Source of the DNA: Acholoe squamosa
Taxonomy: Eukaryota > Annelida > Polychaeta > Phyllodocida > Polynoidae
Length of the DNA stretch: 64,000 bases
Direction: 5' to 3'
Assembly (NCBI GenBank): GCA_949317995.1
Contig: OX439035.1
Span: 6,592,427 to 6,656,426, forward strand
Shown here: positions 9,329-21,236 of the stretch, in pieces
Layout: every line of letters begins with the position of its first letter
Numbering within the stretch: position 1 is the stretch's first letter
Made by a program: the position numbers and the translations under genes
The notes under the pieces: generated by a model
What the model saw: only the letters and a program-made list of their open reading frames with translations
What the model was told of the DNA's origin: nothing
Database searches by the model: none

Positions 9329-12007
9329 ATGCAGGTCATCAGCATTGTTCTCTCCATACTCATCCTAGCTACGACCATGCCGGTCAGCATCGCGGGTAGC
9401 ATCTACGCCGCGGTGCTGCTCAATAGGTGGCAGTGTATGCATCTCCGTAATTACCACTTCCTCATTAACCTCACAGCCAGCTGCCTGCTAACTGGAGTTC
9501 TGATCATACCCGGGGAGATGGTAGCCATACTGACCGCCTTAACAGGTGGTGAGACATCCGGATGGTGTATGTTCCTGTTACTCCTCAGGAGGGCTATCAC
9601 GGCGGAGACGCTGGTCAATATGGCCGTCATGGTACTTTATCAGTTCTACCTGGGTTGTATGAAGCAACAGGACACAACCTCCGGCCCTGTGAGTAAAATA
9701 CTGGTCGGTCTGCCCTGGTCGATCGGTGTCGCTTATGGGATAGTAACGTCCCTAATGTGGTGCTCACCAGATGATACGCCACGTTCCGTTGACCCAAAAA
9801 AGGCCTGCCATACCTGGGAGATGCTCCATTCTCGTACCCTGTCTGGTTCAAGTGTCCAAAATGTAGACCTGATTATGCTGATTCTCATTCTGATTGCCCA
9901 GGTGATTGGGTACATCAGCTTAGCACTCCAGGTCAGGACCAACCACCAAGTCGTCAGGCCATATGAACTGGAAATGTGCGAGCAAGAAGCGACTGGCACT
10001 AAACAGACAAACATCGAAATGAATGAATCCTTCAGTGTAGGAGCTGTGGCTCATGATGCCGATACCGTGCCTCCGCTCGTTCGGCAATCATCCATCTCAC
10101 AAATACACTGCATCAGGAAGACCTCGATGCAGACCGATAAAAGAACCTGCTTCAAACGCTCCTCTTCCATGCAGGAGATCCAAACCCATGGCTCCATCAG
10201 GAACACCCGTCACTTTACAAGAGGTCTCTCAGACACGGATCTATTCAGGATGGCTGCGAGTTACAATTCCGAGAACGACTCAAAGGCGAAACAAAATGAA
10301 GCTGCCATGCAGGACACGGCTGGGGCAAATCGCTATGTCAATCATTGGCAAAAGTTACAAGTACCATCAAAAAGCCATGCTAGTAGCAATGCTGGCAATA
10401 GCAATGATGACAGCCAGTCCACTGAAATAGTTAAAAGTAGCAGCAAAAGGGAGAGCAACCAACCATTGGGGAGCCGCCTCGGGGTTCGCACTATCAAAGA
10501 TTCTTCAGAGAGTTCCATGAGCATTGCCAGTTTTAATACGAGTGTAAGTAGCAACAACTACCGCTCCAGCATTTCACCGTACAGTCTCAGGCTGCCAGGA
10601 TCAAACCGCTCTGGGTCCTTTCAAAGTAATGCAACAAGCATCTCGAGTGAAGCAATGAGTAGTCATTTCCGCCCTCACAGTCGACCAAACAGTTTACAGA
10701 CAAGCAAACCGGTTACCCAAGCCTGGATAATGGATCATGCCCTCTCCCCATCTGCAATCTCCTACCGTGATGTTGGCACTTCCACAAAAGACTTGGAAGA
10801 TTTACTAGAGGGACACCTGAATCAGAGTCAGCTATTGGATGCACATGCCTTCCCGGAACAGGATCAGCATCTCACATCCAGACAGAGACACTCTTCCTAT
10901 ATGGACGCTTGGAGAAAGATGTCATCCCAAACACGATCAACCCTGAGTAACACCATTTTTCAGGACCCGCTGAGCACAATGGAGAAGATCAAGCAATGGC
11001 GAACAGCATCAGTCGATTGCAGCACCGTCATTACCTCAGACCTAGAGGAGTCTGCTTTCTTTGATCTCTGCTTTGCAAGAAAGTCACAAGATCAAACAGG
11101 ATCAAATGCTTTTGATAACATTCGCTCAATCAGCCAGATTTGTCCCCGGCAGGGTGGAATACATGAGATGCCTATGAATCCTGATGGAGAGGGCGCCGCA
11201 AACATGCCACCTATTGAGATCAGGGTTGTCCGCCCTTCAGCTACTTCTGGAACGCTTAGTTTTGGCAACCGTTTGTTAAAGAGGAAAACTGGTTTGATCA
11301 ATCAGATCACTAACCTACCAGAAGATGTGCGTGTGCGTAATTCTGGGTCAACTGAAGCAAGCCGAGGCTCCTTGCAGGATGTATACTATGATGCAGATGC
11401 CGAAATAGAAGGTGACTCCAGGACGAAGAAGAAGACCACTGGAACAATAACATCTGATACAAAAACAAGTAGCAGTTTGGAAACAAGACCCAAGACTGGT
11501 AGCAGTCAGGAAACACGTCCCCCGAACCCCTCCCAGGCCTCATCGACAAGTAAATACGCTACGAGCAAAGACAGTGAACCCACCAGCTTTAGCCACATGC
11601 TCGACTACACAAATCGGCATAATATAGGCTTGTCAAAGATGTCCCAGACTGATTTCGGACCATCGATGGGACGACTGCCTCAGGTGAGAAAACTAGTGAG
11701 ACTCAACTCGCGCCGAAACATGACCGTCACCCAAGTCAGTGAAGTCAACAATCTTCACTGCCCATCCATAATCCCTGAGGAGCATTCATTGACTGGGCGG
11801 ATGCTGTGGTGGATGTTGGTTGTGGTGTTGGCAATGGCTATCCTGATGTTACCCGCATGTTGCTACACCATTAGCGGCAGACATCCACTGCAGAATGAAG
11901 CAAACGTCCTGATCGTGCTCGACTGTGTGCCCTTTATCTGGTTTGCAGTGGCTCCTTTTATGTATGTTATCTTTAAGAGGGAGGCACCACTTTCCTGGCA
12001 TGCCTGA
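9329..12007 (+). CDS. Atypical class A-like seven-helix receptor with a giant third intracellular loop
   Basis: Intronless 892-codon frame. Hydrophobic segments at about residues 4-31 (TM1), 42-70 (TM2), 80-108 (TM3), 123-144 (TM4), 179-201 (TM5), 825-847 (TM6) and 858-880 (TM7) give the GPCR pattern. Cys80 and Cys160 sit where the conserved TM3-ECL2 disulfide would be. TM2 (NYHFLINLTASCLL) resembles amine-type receptors, but hallmark residues are changed. The TM2 Asp is absent, DRY is replaced by YQF, the TM6 CWxP Trp is absent (LMLP) and NPxxY reads APFMY. The loop between TM5 and TM6 is about 620 residues, Ser/Thr-rich and low in order; the C-terminal tail is only ~10 residues. The ATG follows a 38-base leader after a likely acceptor at 9290. 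Ligand and coupling are unknown. An orphan plasma-membrane receptor is the best reading. Confidence 0.85.
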   Translation: MQVISIVLSILILATTMPVSIAGSIYAAVLLNRWQCMHLRNYHFLINLTASCLLTGVLIIPGEMVAILTALTGGETSGWCMFLLLLRRAITAETLVNMAVMVLYQFYLGCMKQQDTTSGPVSKILVGLPWSIGVAYGIVTSLMWCSPDDTPRSVDPKKACHTWEMLHSRTLSGSSVQNVDLIMLILILIAQVIGYISLALQVRTNHQVVRPYELEMCEQEATGTKQTNIEMNESFSVGAVAHDADTVPPLVRQSSISQIHCIRKTSMQTDKRTCFKRSSSMQEIQTHGSIRNTRHFTRGLSDTDLFRMAASYNSENDSKAKQNEAAMQDTAGANRYVNHWQKLQVPSKSHASSNAGNSNDDSQSTEIVKSSSKRESNQPLGSRLGVRTIKDSSESSMSIASFNTSVSSNNYRSSISPYSLRLPGSNRSGSFQSNATSISSEAMSSHFRPHSRPNSLQTSKPVTQAWIMDHALSPSAISYRDVGTSTKDLEDLLEGHLNQSQLLDAHAFPEQDQHLTSRQRHSSYMDAWRKMSSQTRSTLSNTIFQDPLSTMEKIKQWRTASVDCSTVITSDLEESAFFDLCFARKSQDQTGSNAFDNIRSISQICPRQGGIHEMPMNPDGEGAANMPPIEIRVVRPSATSGTLSFGNRLLKRKTGLINQITNLPEDVRVRNSGSTEASRGSLQDVYYDADAEIEGDSRTKKKTTGTITSDTKTSSSLETRPKTGSSQETRPPNPSQASSTSKYATSKDSEPTSFSHMLDYTNRHNIGLSKMSQTDFGPSMGRLPQVRKLVRLNSRRNMTVTQVSEVNNLHCPSIIPEEHSLTGRMLWWMLVVVLAMAILMLPACCYTISGRHPLQNEANVLIVLDCVPFIWFAVAPFMYVIFKREAPLSWHA

Positions 12008-13450
12008 GGGAGTTCCCATCCCATCAGAGATGGCTCGATAGAGGTTTATGAATAGTGTTCTTCATGAGTTAGCCTCCAGCTGTATTTAAAAAAGCATATC
12101 CATGTGAAATGAAGCCAAACAAATGAAGAAACAGTCAAACACTGTATGATGTAATCCTCGCCTATAAGTCATGCATCACATGTTTATTTTAGACATTGTC
12201 TTTTAAAAAGATTTGTTCTATTTAATGGAACTTGATAGATACTTACTTATTGTGTTAAGGAGCCGAATCATTTGTTGCCAGGGGGGCTTGGTGGTTATCT
12301 AACTACTATTTGCAATGTAATTTCTTTGACCCCTCATCAATATGGCCAACACATCCCCCACCCCCAACAAAGAGTCCCCCCTCCCTACCCACAAAAAGCA
12401 AGTATGCCTTACAAAATGACACAATACAATAAGTATCTAAAGTGACCATAAGAAGTTTCCACCCTTCCCTAAAGGCAGGAGGTGTTCAAACCCTGAAACT
12501 CTCTTTCTAAGTGCCCAAGAACAATACCACCATTCCCCACCTACCTAGCAATATATTACTCAGTCCATATGTAAATAATTGTTAGCCTCACTCAGTGTTT
12601 GCTGTTGAACACTTGACAAAAACTGTAAAAAAAAACACTGTCGAAATAACGACTAAATTCTTGTTCCAATGTTCCCAGCGATCTACCGTTATTTTTACAG
12701 GAGTTCCTTTTATCACAATACTGTCATCTGGGGCTTCATTGTTGAAACTACACTGTGTCACTGCGTTCGATTACAGTGGTCTAGTTTAATGGGAATCCCT
12801 TGTGCATTCAAAAGTTATAACTTTAAATTGCAATTAAGGAATTAATATCAACGTGAGACTCATATACTCATAATATGTTTCTGTAAAGTCATCATTATGA
12901 AAATTTAAATGTAAATGCAGAACAGATATCTATCATACCTATGAAAACTAAAATTAATATATTTATAAATGTATGTCACGAGAACGCTATATCAAGATTT
13001 GCAGAGATGCTCACAGTCAATGTTAACCATGTAATAGACCTAGTCTATGCTGGTACATTAAGAGCTTCTTTAACAACTGTTTGATATATAAGCAAAGGTT
13101 CACAAGTTGGAGAAATATCGGGGGATTATCCCACGTGCCGATAATGCTGATCATGTGTCGCATCGCACGAAGCCTGCAGGGCGTAGTGCGATGCGGCACA
13201 TGATCGGCATTTGCATTTATTTCATGGTTTCATCATAGAATTACATCATCGGGACACAATTACATCCTCACCAGCCATGCGCAGGTTATCTCACAGGGGG
13301 TGTGTGATACGGTACTGCACTGTTAGGCCTATGGGCTGTCAGTATCTCAACATGAAATAAATATCTCTTTTTGTTTGTATTTCTGGTTATATTGATGTAA
13401 CATACTCCATGTTGTGATTTTGCTCCTAATAAAGATTAAATCAATTCCAT
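12008..13450 (+). other. Probable 3' UTR of the receptor and downstream DNA
   Basis: No coding signal. The best polyadenylation signal on this strand is AATAAA at 13427-13432 (CCTAATAAAGATT); another, AAATAAAT, lies near 13356. Which one is used cannot be told. The stretch also contains a 25-bp-arm hairpin at 13144-13210. Confidence 0.35.
13144..13210. repeat. Hairpin with 25-bp arms
   Basis: ATGCTGATCATGTGTCGCAT... (13144-13168) pairs with GTGCGATGCGGCACATGATC... (13186-13210) with two mismatches; the loop is 17 nt. The arms carry TGATCATG-type sub-palindromes. Non-coding. Confidence 0.75.
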
Positions 13451-13689
13451 TCACAATTTGCTTTTCAAGTCTGAACATCAATAGTGCTTCAAAATATTAA
13501 ATGCTTAATGTGACTAAGTGATCTCAAAAACATTCTTTACCAAAGGCTGAATCATTTATTGTCAGCTAGGGGTGATATCTTTGGACTCCCTTATGTATTT
13601 CACCTAAGTTACTTCAAACAGTTAGAAAGGGAGTTTAAAGGAACTAAAGAAAATTACTGGTTATCTGCTTTATCTAAGTATGCTTTCCA

Positions 13690-14440
13690 TTTTGTGGATC
13701 ATATCAATAAAAAAGGAGGTTATCATAAGATCTATTTTGTCAAAACAAATCATAGTTCTGCAGACATAATGCCAGTGACAAAAATGGTTGTAATTGGTGA
13801 TATGAGGCTCCAATAGACGTGTAGCTATCTTAGATAGCACAGCCATGTGTTTAACAATCATTTCCTAAGTCTGTACTGTCACATTGATCCAATGTTTGGT
13901 TTGGTTTGGTTGATTTTACGTCCACTAATAGTACTTAAAAATTAGCAGACATTCTGTGGTTTGATTGGACATCAAGTCCTATCTTTCTCATTTGGGACAG
14001 ATATTTAAAAGCTGCTTGTCCTAAACAGTTAGACAGGTATCTATATGCTGCTTGCCCGACACAGCAATGACCGCATCTATGAATGACCGAATCTACACGC
14101 TCACCCCAAGCCACAAGAAACCCCAAGTTTGTCGCCTTTTACGAATCTGGTATGCCCACTGGTAGAATGGAAGGAGGATTTCTCCTTCGTGGACTTCCAA
14201 TAAAGTTATTCTGCTCCTCCATGCCCTCACATGAATGTCCCCACTCCACAGGGGGAATGATCCAATCTTCAATTGCTCCTCACACATATGCTTTGATTAA
14301 ATTATGCTTTTACATTTTGGGCATCATGTCAATCAAAATCTATTTTGTCAAAATAAATCATAGTTCTGCAGACACATGTATACAACCAGTGACAAAGATC
14401 ATTTCCAAAGTCTGTACTGTCACATCAACCCAATAGTCAG
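13690..14440. repeat. Pair of diverged direct repeats flanking a SINE-like insertion
   Basis: The segment around 13730-13890 (TCTATTTTGTCAAAAC, ATCATAGTTCTGCAGACA, CCAGTGACAAA, AGTCTGTACTGTCACAT) recurs at about 14338-14430. Between them (from about 13896) is a different sequence beginning TTTGGTTTGGTTGATTTTAC, similar in style to the TSD-flanked SINE-like insertion at 33.7 kb. No coding region. Confidence 0.5.
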
Positions 14441-14704
14441 TTGCTTCTCACATATGTATGCTTTTCTACCATGGCGGGAATGAAACACTCGACATGAGCA
14501 TGGACATGGCTGTATCATTTAAATCTACGTATTTCATGAAACCTTTTAGACCATGATACATGCAGCCCTGGCGAGTAATTTGCCATGGCGCGTAACTTGC
14601 CAGGGCCCTATCTAAGAAATCTGGTATGGAGGGCATTATCCCACAATCATGCCCAGCCCGGGGGCATGGCCAGGTCAGGCTGCGCATAAGCCCCTGGCCA
14701 TGCC

Positions 14705-16840
14705 CTCAGACTCGTTATGTTATATCCAACTCTTTGAGAGATGTGTTAGTTGTCAGCGACTCTACTAATGCCTCCATCCCCTAAATCGTTGTATGACATA
14801 TCCAGCTTTGTCAGAGAATCGTTACTGGCCAACGCTTCAGTGACAGCTTTACCCCCGATTTGACGCACTTCACTACATGCAATGTTGAGCTTTGACAAAG
14901 AGGAATTCACCACTAGCATTTCAGCTATGGCTTCAACACACATGCCAGATGTAGGATTAACCGAGATATCCAGGTCTAAAAGATAGGTGTTGTGACCCAC
15001 TGCCTTGGTGATGGCCTTAATGCCGGCCTCATTGAATCTGATGTCCAATACTACATGTCAGGGAGTTATTATGGGCCAGGGCCTCAGCCACTGTCTGGGC
15101 ACCAATGTCTCCTATCTTATTGTAGGGGATTGCTATCTCTTTAAACAAAATGTCCAATTCTATGAGTTTTGTTGCTGAGCAACATCTTAGCAATATCCTT
15201 GGCACCTGTGATCGCTATCTTATTGAGCAAAACATTCAAATGTGTTAGAGAGGAGTTACTGAACAGGGCTTTAGCTAATGCCCTAGCACCATCTGTACAC
15301 ATATGGTTACTCCACAAATTCAGCTTTGCGCGGAAGGTCTTTTGGGCAAGCATCTCTGCAAGAGCCTCGCTTTCACTGTGACCTATGTCGTTTTGTGCGA
15401 TATTCAACTCAGTGAGGGAGGTGTTAGTGGATAGTATGTCAGCTAACCTCTTGGCACCATCTTCTTGTATATTGTTAGCATAGAGGTCCAGTTCCTGGAG
15501 AGATTTGAGGTTGCGCTGATAGAGAGTGGACAACATCACATTTACAAAGTTGCCATCTGCTTCAACATCAGATAGTTTGATACAGCTCAAGGGGCCTACA
15601 TGTCTGCAGACAAAGTCCACTGCCAGAACATCTACTGCTGTCATTGCCATTTTCCCAGCGATATTTTCTATACTGAGTTTCCCTTTAGATACAAGACGAG
15701 GCGCTGTCCTTTCGGCTTCTTGTACCCACTGACCTTCGTAAATGAGCTGACACATCTTTAGTTTACCCACATCCCCTTCTATAGACAGAGTGTCTAAAAT
15801 TGAGGCAAGTTGGCTTTCAATACCAGCAGTATGACCTGAGGGTTAGGGACTGATTGCAGTACATATCTTCCTGATCCATGGCTTTCTTTGATCAAATTGC
15901 AGTCCAAACATATACAGAAAACACATATCAAGTTTTCCGCTTGAAAACATTTCATCCAGTGATAAATCAGATTGTGGACCAAGAGATAGAAAGTGGAAAA
16001 CTGCCAGTAGTTCCTGTACATTAAAATGGACAAATTTAGCTGTTGTTGATTCTTCTTTTTTCTTTTATCTATTTCAAGGATCACTGATTCTTGTAATGGC
16101 TCTAGAGTCATCCTTTGAGTGGATGTCTGCCTGAGCTAAATCATCTTCATCAAACGTAAACTTTGGTGAACCTTTGTCGCCTGGTGACCTTGATACCTTG
16201 GTACGCCAGTTTAGCTAATTTTGGAGAAAATAAAAGTCAGACACATTGAACACAGTATCTGAACTAGAATTCTTTCTCGTTTCACAATGGATCAGGAGAA
16301 ATGACATCAGGCCAGTGTAAGTCCTCACTTCTTCATCGATAAAGTTAACGCCTTCGCTAATCGACCTTGTTATCAGCATGCAGTAATAGGTAATACTGCA
16401 CGCCGACAACAAAATTAGGTTTTGCTGCAAAGCTAACATAATCCTCTCAGCTTGACTGGGATACCTGCCCTTGACATACTGTGGGAGGTTAATCCTTGTA
16501 GTTCCGCTTTGAAATCTTTTCGAATTTCATTGAGATTGTCAAATGGTCTGGTTGCCATGACAACTGTGCACCCAGGGAGGAGGTTACCATTGATGAGCTT
16601 GATACAGATATCTAGCAGAGATACTTTCTGAAGAGGGTCAGTTATTTTTTTCTTTCGTCCCTCATCCTTTTCCTGTATCTGGGGATTTCATTGAGACCAT
16701 CTAAAAATATGATAACTTTATGAACAGGATTCTGAATCCATGAGGACAGTTTGGTTATATCTGTACCCTCTTGCAGTTGGAAAAGACCAATACAACTCAG
16801 AGAAATCCCTGGATGAAGGATCCACGTGAGCTGCAACAGA
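14705..16840 (-). pseudogene. NACHT-LRR (NLR) pseudogene, 5'-truncated and frameshifted
   Basis: Reading on the minus strand, a NACHT Walker B-like segment (KVIIFLDGLNEI, near 16,690) comes first. It is followed by a sensor-like segment (GCTVVMATRPFDN, near 16,560), an NLR helical stretch (LPQYVKGRYPSQAERIML, near 16,460) and an FVHFNVQELLAVFHFL segment (near 16,020), typical of the region after NACHT in NLR proteins. Then come ribonuclease-inhibitor-type LRRs of about 28 residues (LQELDLYANNIQEDGAKRLA, SLTELNIAQNDIGHSESEAL, SLTKLDMSYNDLGDGGI). These lie in different frames: shifts occur at an A7 run near 16,640, near 16,480, between 16,000 and 15,800, near 15,150 and near 15,060. The Walker A loop is not seen. 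Intact family members are cytosolic sensors of innate immunity; this copy cannot make a full protein. Introns could explain some breaks but not all. Confidence 0.75.
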
Positions 16841-17794
16841 AAATGCAGAGTGAACTGCGTACATTATCGTTCTACCAAGGAATGCCCCACAATGTAAAGA
16901 AGAAGAAAATATGAAAAAGGAGATATGTAATAAGTTATGTGGGCATTCTGACACATTCTCCACCATAGAAATCCTGCTGAGTCTAAATGATGCTATTTTC
17001 TAGTCAAAATCTTTACCATTTCCAAACATTATAATAGACAAAAACCACTTTTGCCTGGTATACACCAATGTTCTCTTTGTACCATAAAGGGTTAACACTT
17101 GTTTTATGTCCATGAATTGTCCATTAAAGTGGCGATCATGTGTTTTGTCAGTTTATTATTACATGTTATAGCATGCGTATCGAGTTTCGGCACTGATTTG
17201 AGTGCTAAAAGTGGATAAAACGAGTTCCCATATAACGAGATAAAAGAACCCAAAAATGACAGTGGACCGAAACATACCTTGACGACGAGTTGACACCAAC
17301 TTAATTCCTCCATTTGTGAAGTATATATACTAAATGAAACGATATACTTTTGGCAGAAAATCCTTGAAACCTTATTCTACCTCCCTGTCGACTAGATTCC
17401 TTGATATTATGGCTGTATTTAATATAAAAAAATTGTAAACTTTCAAAGCGGGTGACTGGCCGTGCATCCTCAACATTACGTTTGTCAACATGACCTCTCG
17501 GGCCATCTGGTGTATAGCCTATCAACTAGCCATGGGCATTAACTTAATAGAAGAGGAACCATAGCGAACCCGTTTAAAGCAATGCTACTCCTACTCCTTC
17601 TGTACGTTCCCACTGCAAGTAAGTTTACACCCATGAAAGTGGCGCAGCCTGGTGTATAGAGATTGAACTAGCTGTCTGCTCGGATCAACATGAAACCGTC
17701 TCGTCGACTCACAACAGAAACCAATGGATTCTATCAATTTTAAAGGTAAATAAATATAATTAATGGTGGAAAGCATGCTATAAATGCAATGTGT
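16841..17794. other. Intergenic, no gene recognised
   Basis: No Walker A-containing exon that would complete the adjacent NLR was found on the minus strand. Nothing else is recognisable. Confidence 0.35.
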
Positions 17795-17900
17795 AATGAT
17801 TAGACTTGAACGAGTTGACTTTAGGGGTTTGATAAAAGCATTCGCCTATGGCTCATGCTTTTATCACCCCCTAAAGTCAACTCGTTCAAGTCTAATCATT
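17795..17900. repeat. Near-perfect hairpin with ~45-bp arms
   Basis: AATGATTAGACTTGAACGAG... (17795-17840) pairs with its reverse complement (17856-17900); one base is extra in the left arm and the loop is 15 nt (TTCGCCTATGGCTCA). The very small divergence between the arms suggests recent origin or active maintenance. Confidence 0.85.
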
Positions 17901-18035
17901 ATATATTACATTCATGAGACAGCGATACACATGACGTCAAAAATTACGTAGCATAAAGTATATGCTCTATGTTCTACAAACTACATGCGTAGTATACAGT
18001 ACTACAGAACTAAATCTATGAAAACAGATACTTCT

Positions 18036-20345
18036 GTATAAGACAGATCACTCACACAATCACTCACACAGTCACACACACAACATCCCTACAGAGATAC
18101 ACAAATACAGACACGGCATACATAACCTAGGTGGGTCAACTGTACCATACCTACAACTCATATATTTATATACATTACATTTATGAATGTGATGATATAA
18201 TACTAGGTGAAACCGTACAATATACATAGGACCTAGGGTAATAGTTGGATTCCACAGAGGGCAGTCTAAAGCTGCTGCTGCCTCTGCTTAAATGCAGTAT
18301 ACACAAACTTTGCAAGTGCATTTATTATACTAGGGTCATTTTCTTTCATAACAGTAACAATCTTATCCATATTTGACATATCCCGGTAATTACAGATTTT
18401 ACCATCTATATGATTTTCAAGAGTTGTTCGAGCTGCCTTATGTAGTTCACATGTTGTCAGTCTGTATTGTGCTAGTGCAGTCCTGTGATTTTGATTGCTA
18501 ATTTTAAGTAGATAGTGTTCGAGCCTGAACTCCCTCTTGAATTTTTTGAATGTTCTTAACTTTTTACCCTCCTTAGCAAGCGCAATCTCATTCATAATCT
18601 TTTCAGAATATTTACTAAAAATTGGTTCAGTTGCACTAGCTATGATGTTAGAGTTATTAGATGTTGACTGGTTTTCCCAAAGCTGACTATATTTTCTACC
18701 AAGCGAATATAGCAAACCTTTAACATTTGTTCACCAGTTATCCTGTCCTTGCTGGTCAAGATGGTGCAGTTTCATGCAACATCTATGGAGAATATGCGTT
18801 TCCTCAAAGTTAACAATCCTTTCCCAATATTTTAGTGCTCTTACTTCCCATTGAGCCTTCAGAGGCACTCTACCTATATCCGCATATACTGCAGCTGAAG
18901 TTGTCTGCTTCCTTACACCAAGCATAGACTTCAGGTATTTAAGATGGATCAGTTCAAAATTGTATAGTTTCCTACCTTTGTTCAGGCCCCATAGCTCGCA
19001 TCCATATTCAAGGCATGGTCGTATTTGGGTGTCAAAGAGCTTAAGGGATAGTCTAGGATTAGGTTTCCCAATCTTATCCATATTTGACATATCCCGGTAA
19101 TTACAGATTTTACCATCTATATGATTTTCAAGAGTTGTTCGAGCTGCCTTATGTAGTTCACATGTTGTCAGTCTGTATTGTGCTAGTGCAGTCCTGTGAT
19201 TTTGATTGCTAATTTTAAGTAGATAGTGTTCGAGCCTGAACTCCCTCTTGAATTTTTTGAATGTTCTTAACTTTTTACCCTCCTTAGCAAGCGCAATCTC
19301 ATTCATAATCTTTTCAGAATATTTACTAAAAAATTGGTTCAGTTGCACTAGCTATGATGTTAGAGTTATTAGATGTTGACTGGTTTTCCCAAAGCTGTAT
19401 AAGACAGATCACTCACACAATCACTCACACAGTCACACACACAACATCCCTACAGAGATACACAAATACAGACACGGCATACATAACCTAGGTGGGTCAA
19501 CTGTACCATACCTACAACTCATATATTTATATACATTACATTTATGAATGTGATGATATAATACTAGGTGAAACCGTACAATATACATAGGACCTAGGGT
19601 AATAGTTGGATTCCACAGAGGGCAGTCTAAAGCTGCTGCTGCCTCTGCTTAAATGCAGTATACACAAACTTTGCAAGTGCATTTATTATACTAGGGTCAT
19701 TTTCTTTCATAACAGTAACAATCTTATCCATATTTGACATATCCCGGTAATTACAGATTTTACCATCTATATGATTTTCAAGAGTTGTTCGAGCTGCCTT
19801 ATGTAGTTCTTGAATTTTTTGAATGTTCTTAACTTTTTACCCTCCTTAGCAAGCGCAATCTCATTCATAATCTTTTCAGAATATTTACTAAAAATTGGTT
19901 CAGTTGCACTAGCTATGATGTTAGAGTTATTAGATGTTGACTGGTTTTCCCAAAGCTGACTATATTTTCTACCAAGCGAATATAGCAAACCTTTAACATT
20001 TGTTCACCAGTTATCCTGTCCTTGCTGGTCAAGATGGTGCAGTTTCATGCAACATCTATGGAGAATATGCGTTTCCTCAAAGTTAACAATCCTTTCCCAA
20101 TATTTTAGTGCTCTTACTTCCCATTGAGCCTTCAGAGGCACTCTACCTATATCCGCATATACTGCAGCTGAAGTTGTCTGCTTCCTTACACCAAGCATAG
20201 ACTTCAGGTATTTAAGATGGATCAGTTCAAAATTGTATAGTTTCCTACCTTTGTTCAGGCCCCATAGCTCGCATCCATATTCAAGGCATGGTCGTATTTG
20301 GGTGTCAAAGAGCTTAAGGGATAGTCTAGGATTAGGTTTCCCAAT
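18036..20345. repeat. Duplicated LINE 3' region
   Basis: 18,036-19,070 and 19,397-20,345 are near-identical, running from TATAAGACAGATCACTCACA to GATTAGGTTTCCCAAT. Between them, 19,071-19,396 repeats only the middle part (equivalent to about 18,362-18,690). The second long copy lacks about 88 bp (equivalent to 18,449-18,536), with a short TTC-type microhomology at the join. Very low divergence means the duplication is recent, or an assembly artefact. Confidence 0.85.
18266..18715 (-). pseudogene. LINE C-terminal region, copy with natural stop
   Basis: 149 codons ending ...AFKQRQQQL and a stop. This is the last part of the LINE protein. The motif block preceding it (LGVRKQTTSAAVYADIGRVP) lies in another frame at about 18,780-18,930. 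The same sequence recurs at 19,071-19,396 and 19,640-19,990, the last with ~88 bp deleted. Confidence 0.7.
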
Positions 20346-20369
20346 ATTCTGATAGCAACATGAGTATGA

Positions 20370-21236
20370 TTAGTAGATGGCTTTCCGGCCTTTATCACAA
20401 AGTTGGTCATAAGTTTCAGAAAATATATCTTTATGTTTGGAGTTCAGTGTAAAGCCTAAGTATTTATATGAGTCTACTCTCTCTAATATTCTATCACCAT
20501 ATTTGAAGGTCACTCTTTTATCTTTATCTTTTCCATTGAATATCATTATATTTGACTTGACCATGTTGACTATTAAATGCCATGTTTTGCAATACTCAAA
20601 TAACCTGTCAATTTGTCTTTGAAGATCCTCTGATGAGGTGGCAAGTAATACCAAGTCATCTGCATACAAGAGATATGCAACGGCTGAACCATTCATGTTT
20701 ATTCCACTTTCAGCAACCAGGTATTCATTAATATCTGCTAAGAAGGTGTTAAACAACTTTGGGCTCAGAACTCCTCCCTGTAGTACACCATATGTACTAT
20801 CTATGTCCTCACTTAAGATAGTGTTTACTCTTACTTTAGAATGGTATTTCTCATACAGATTCATAAGGATTTGTAATAACTTCCCTTTGACCTTGTTACA
20901 CATCAGCTTGTAGAAAAGAGCTCTTCTATTTATATAGTCGAAAGCCTTAGTAAAATCGATAAAGCAGCAATATAGGGGCTTACACTCAGCTTGCACTGTC
21001 TTGACAGCTGTGTAGAGTATAAATACATTATCAGATGTCCGCCTGTCTTCAACAAATCCATTTTTTAGTGGATCATTCTGGTTTAGCATAGCATTATTGA
21101 ACTTAAGTCTATTATTGATGATGATTTCAAACAATTTACAGGTGCTGTTCATAATAGTAATTTTCCTATAATTATCAGGATTGCCTGTGTCACCTTTCTT
21201 GTGTAGAGGACTAATAATGCCTTCTACCCATTTCAT
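20370..21236 (-). pseudogene. LINE reverse transcriptase fragment
   Basis: 288 codons with the RT fingers-palm motifs in order: PLHKKGDTGNPDNYR near the start, motif A-like CCFIDFTKAFDYI, GVLQGGVLSPKLFN (motif B), catalytic YLLYADDLVLLA (motif C, both Asp present), and a downstream YLGFTL block. The frame closes upstream with a stop (CV*ETG), although homology extends further (INELESALKALKIKKATG). The catalytic residues are intact, but the element lacks its N-terminal half and endonuclease and is not autonomous. Confidence 0.85.
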
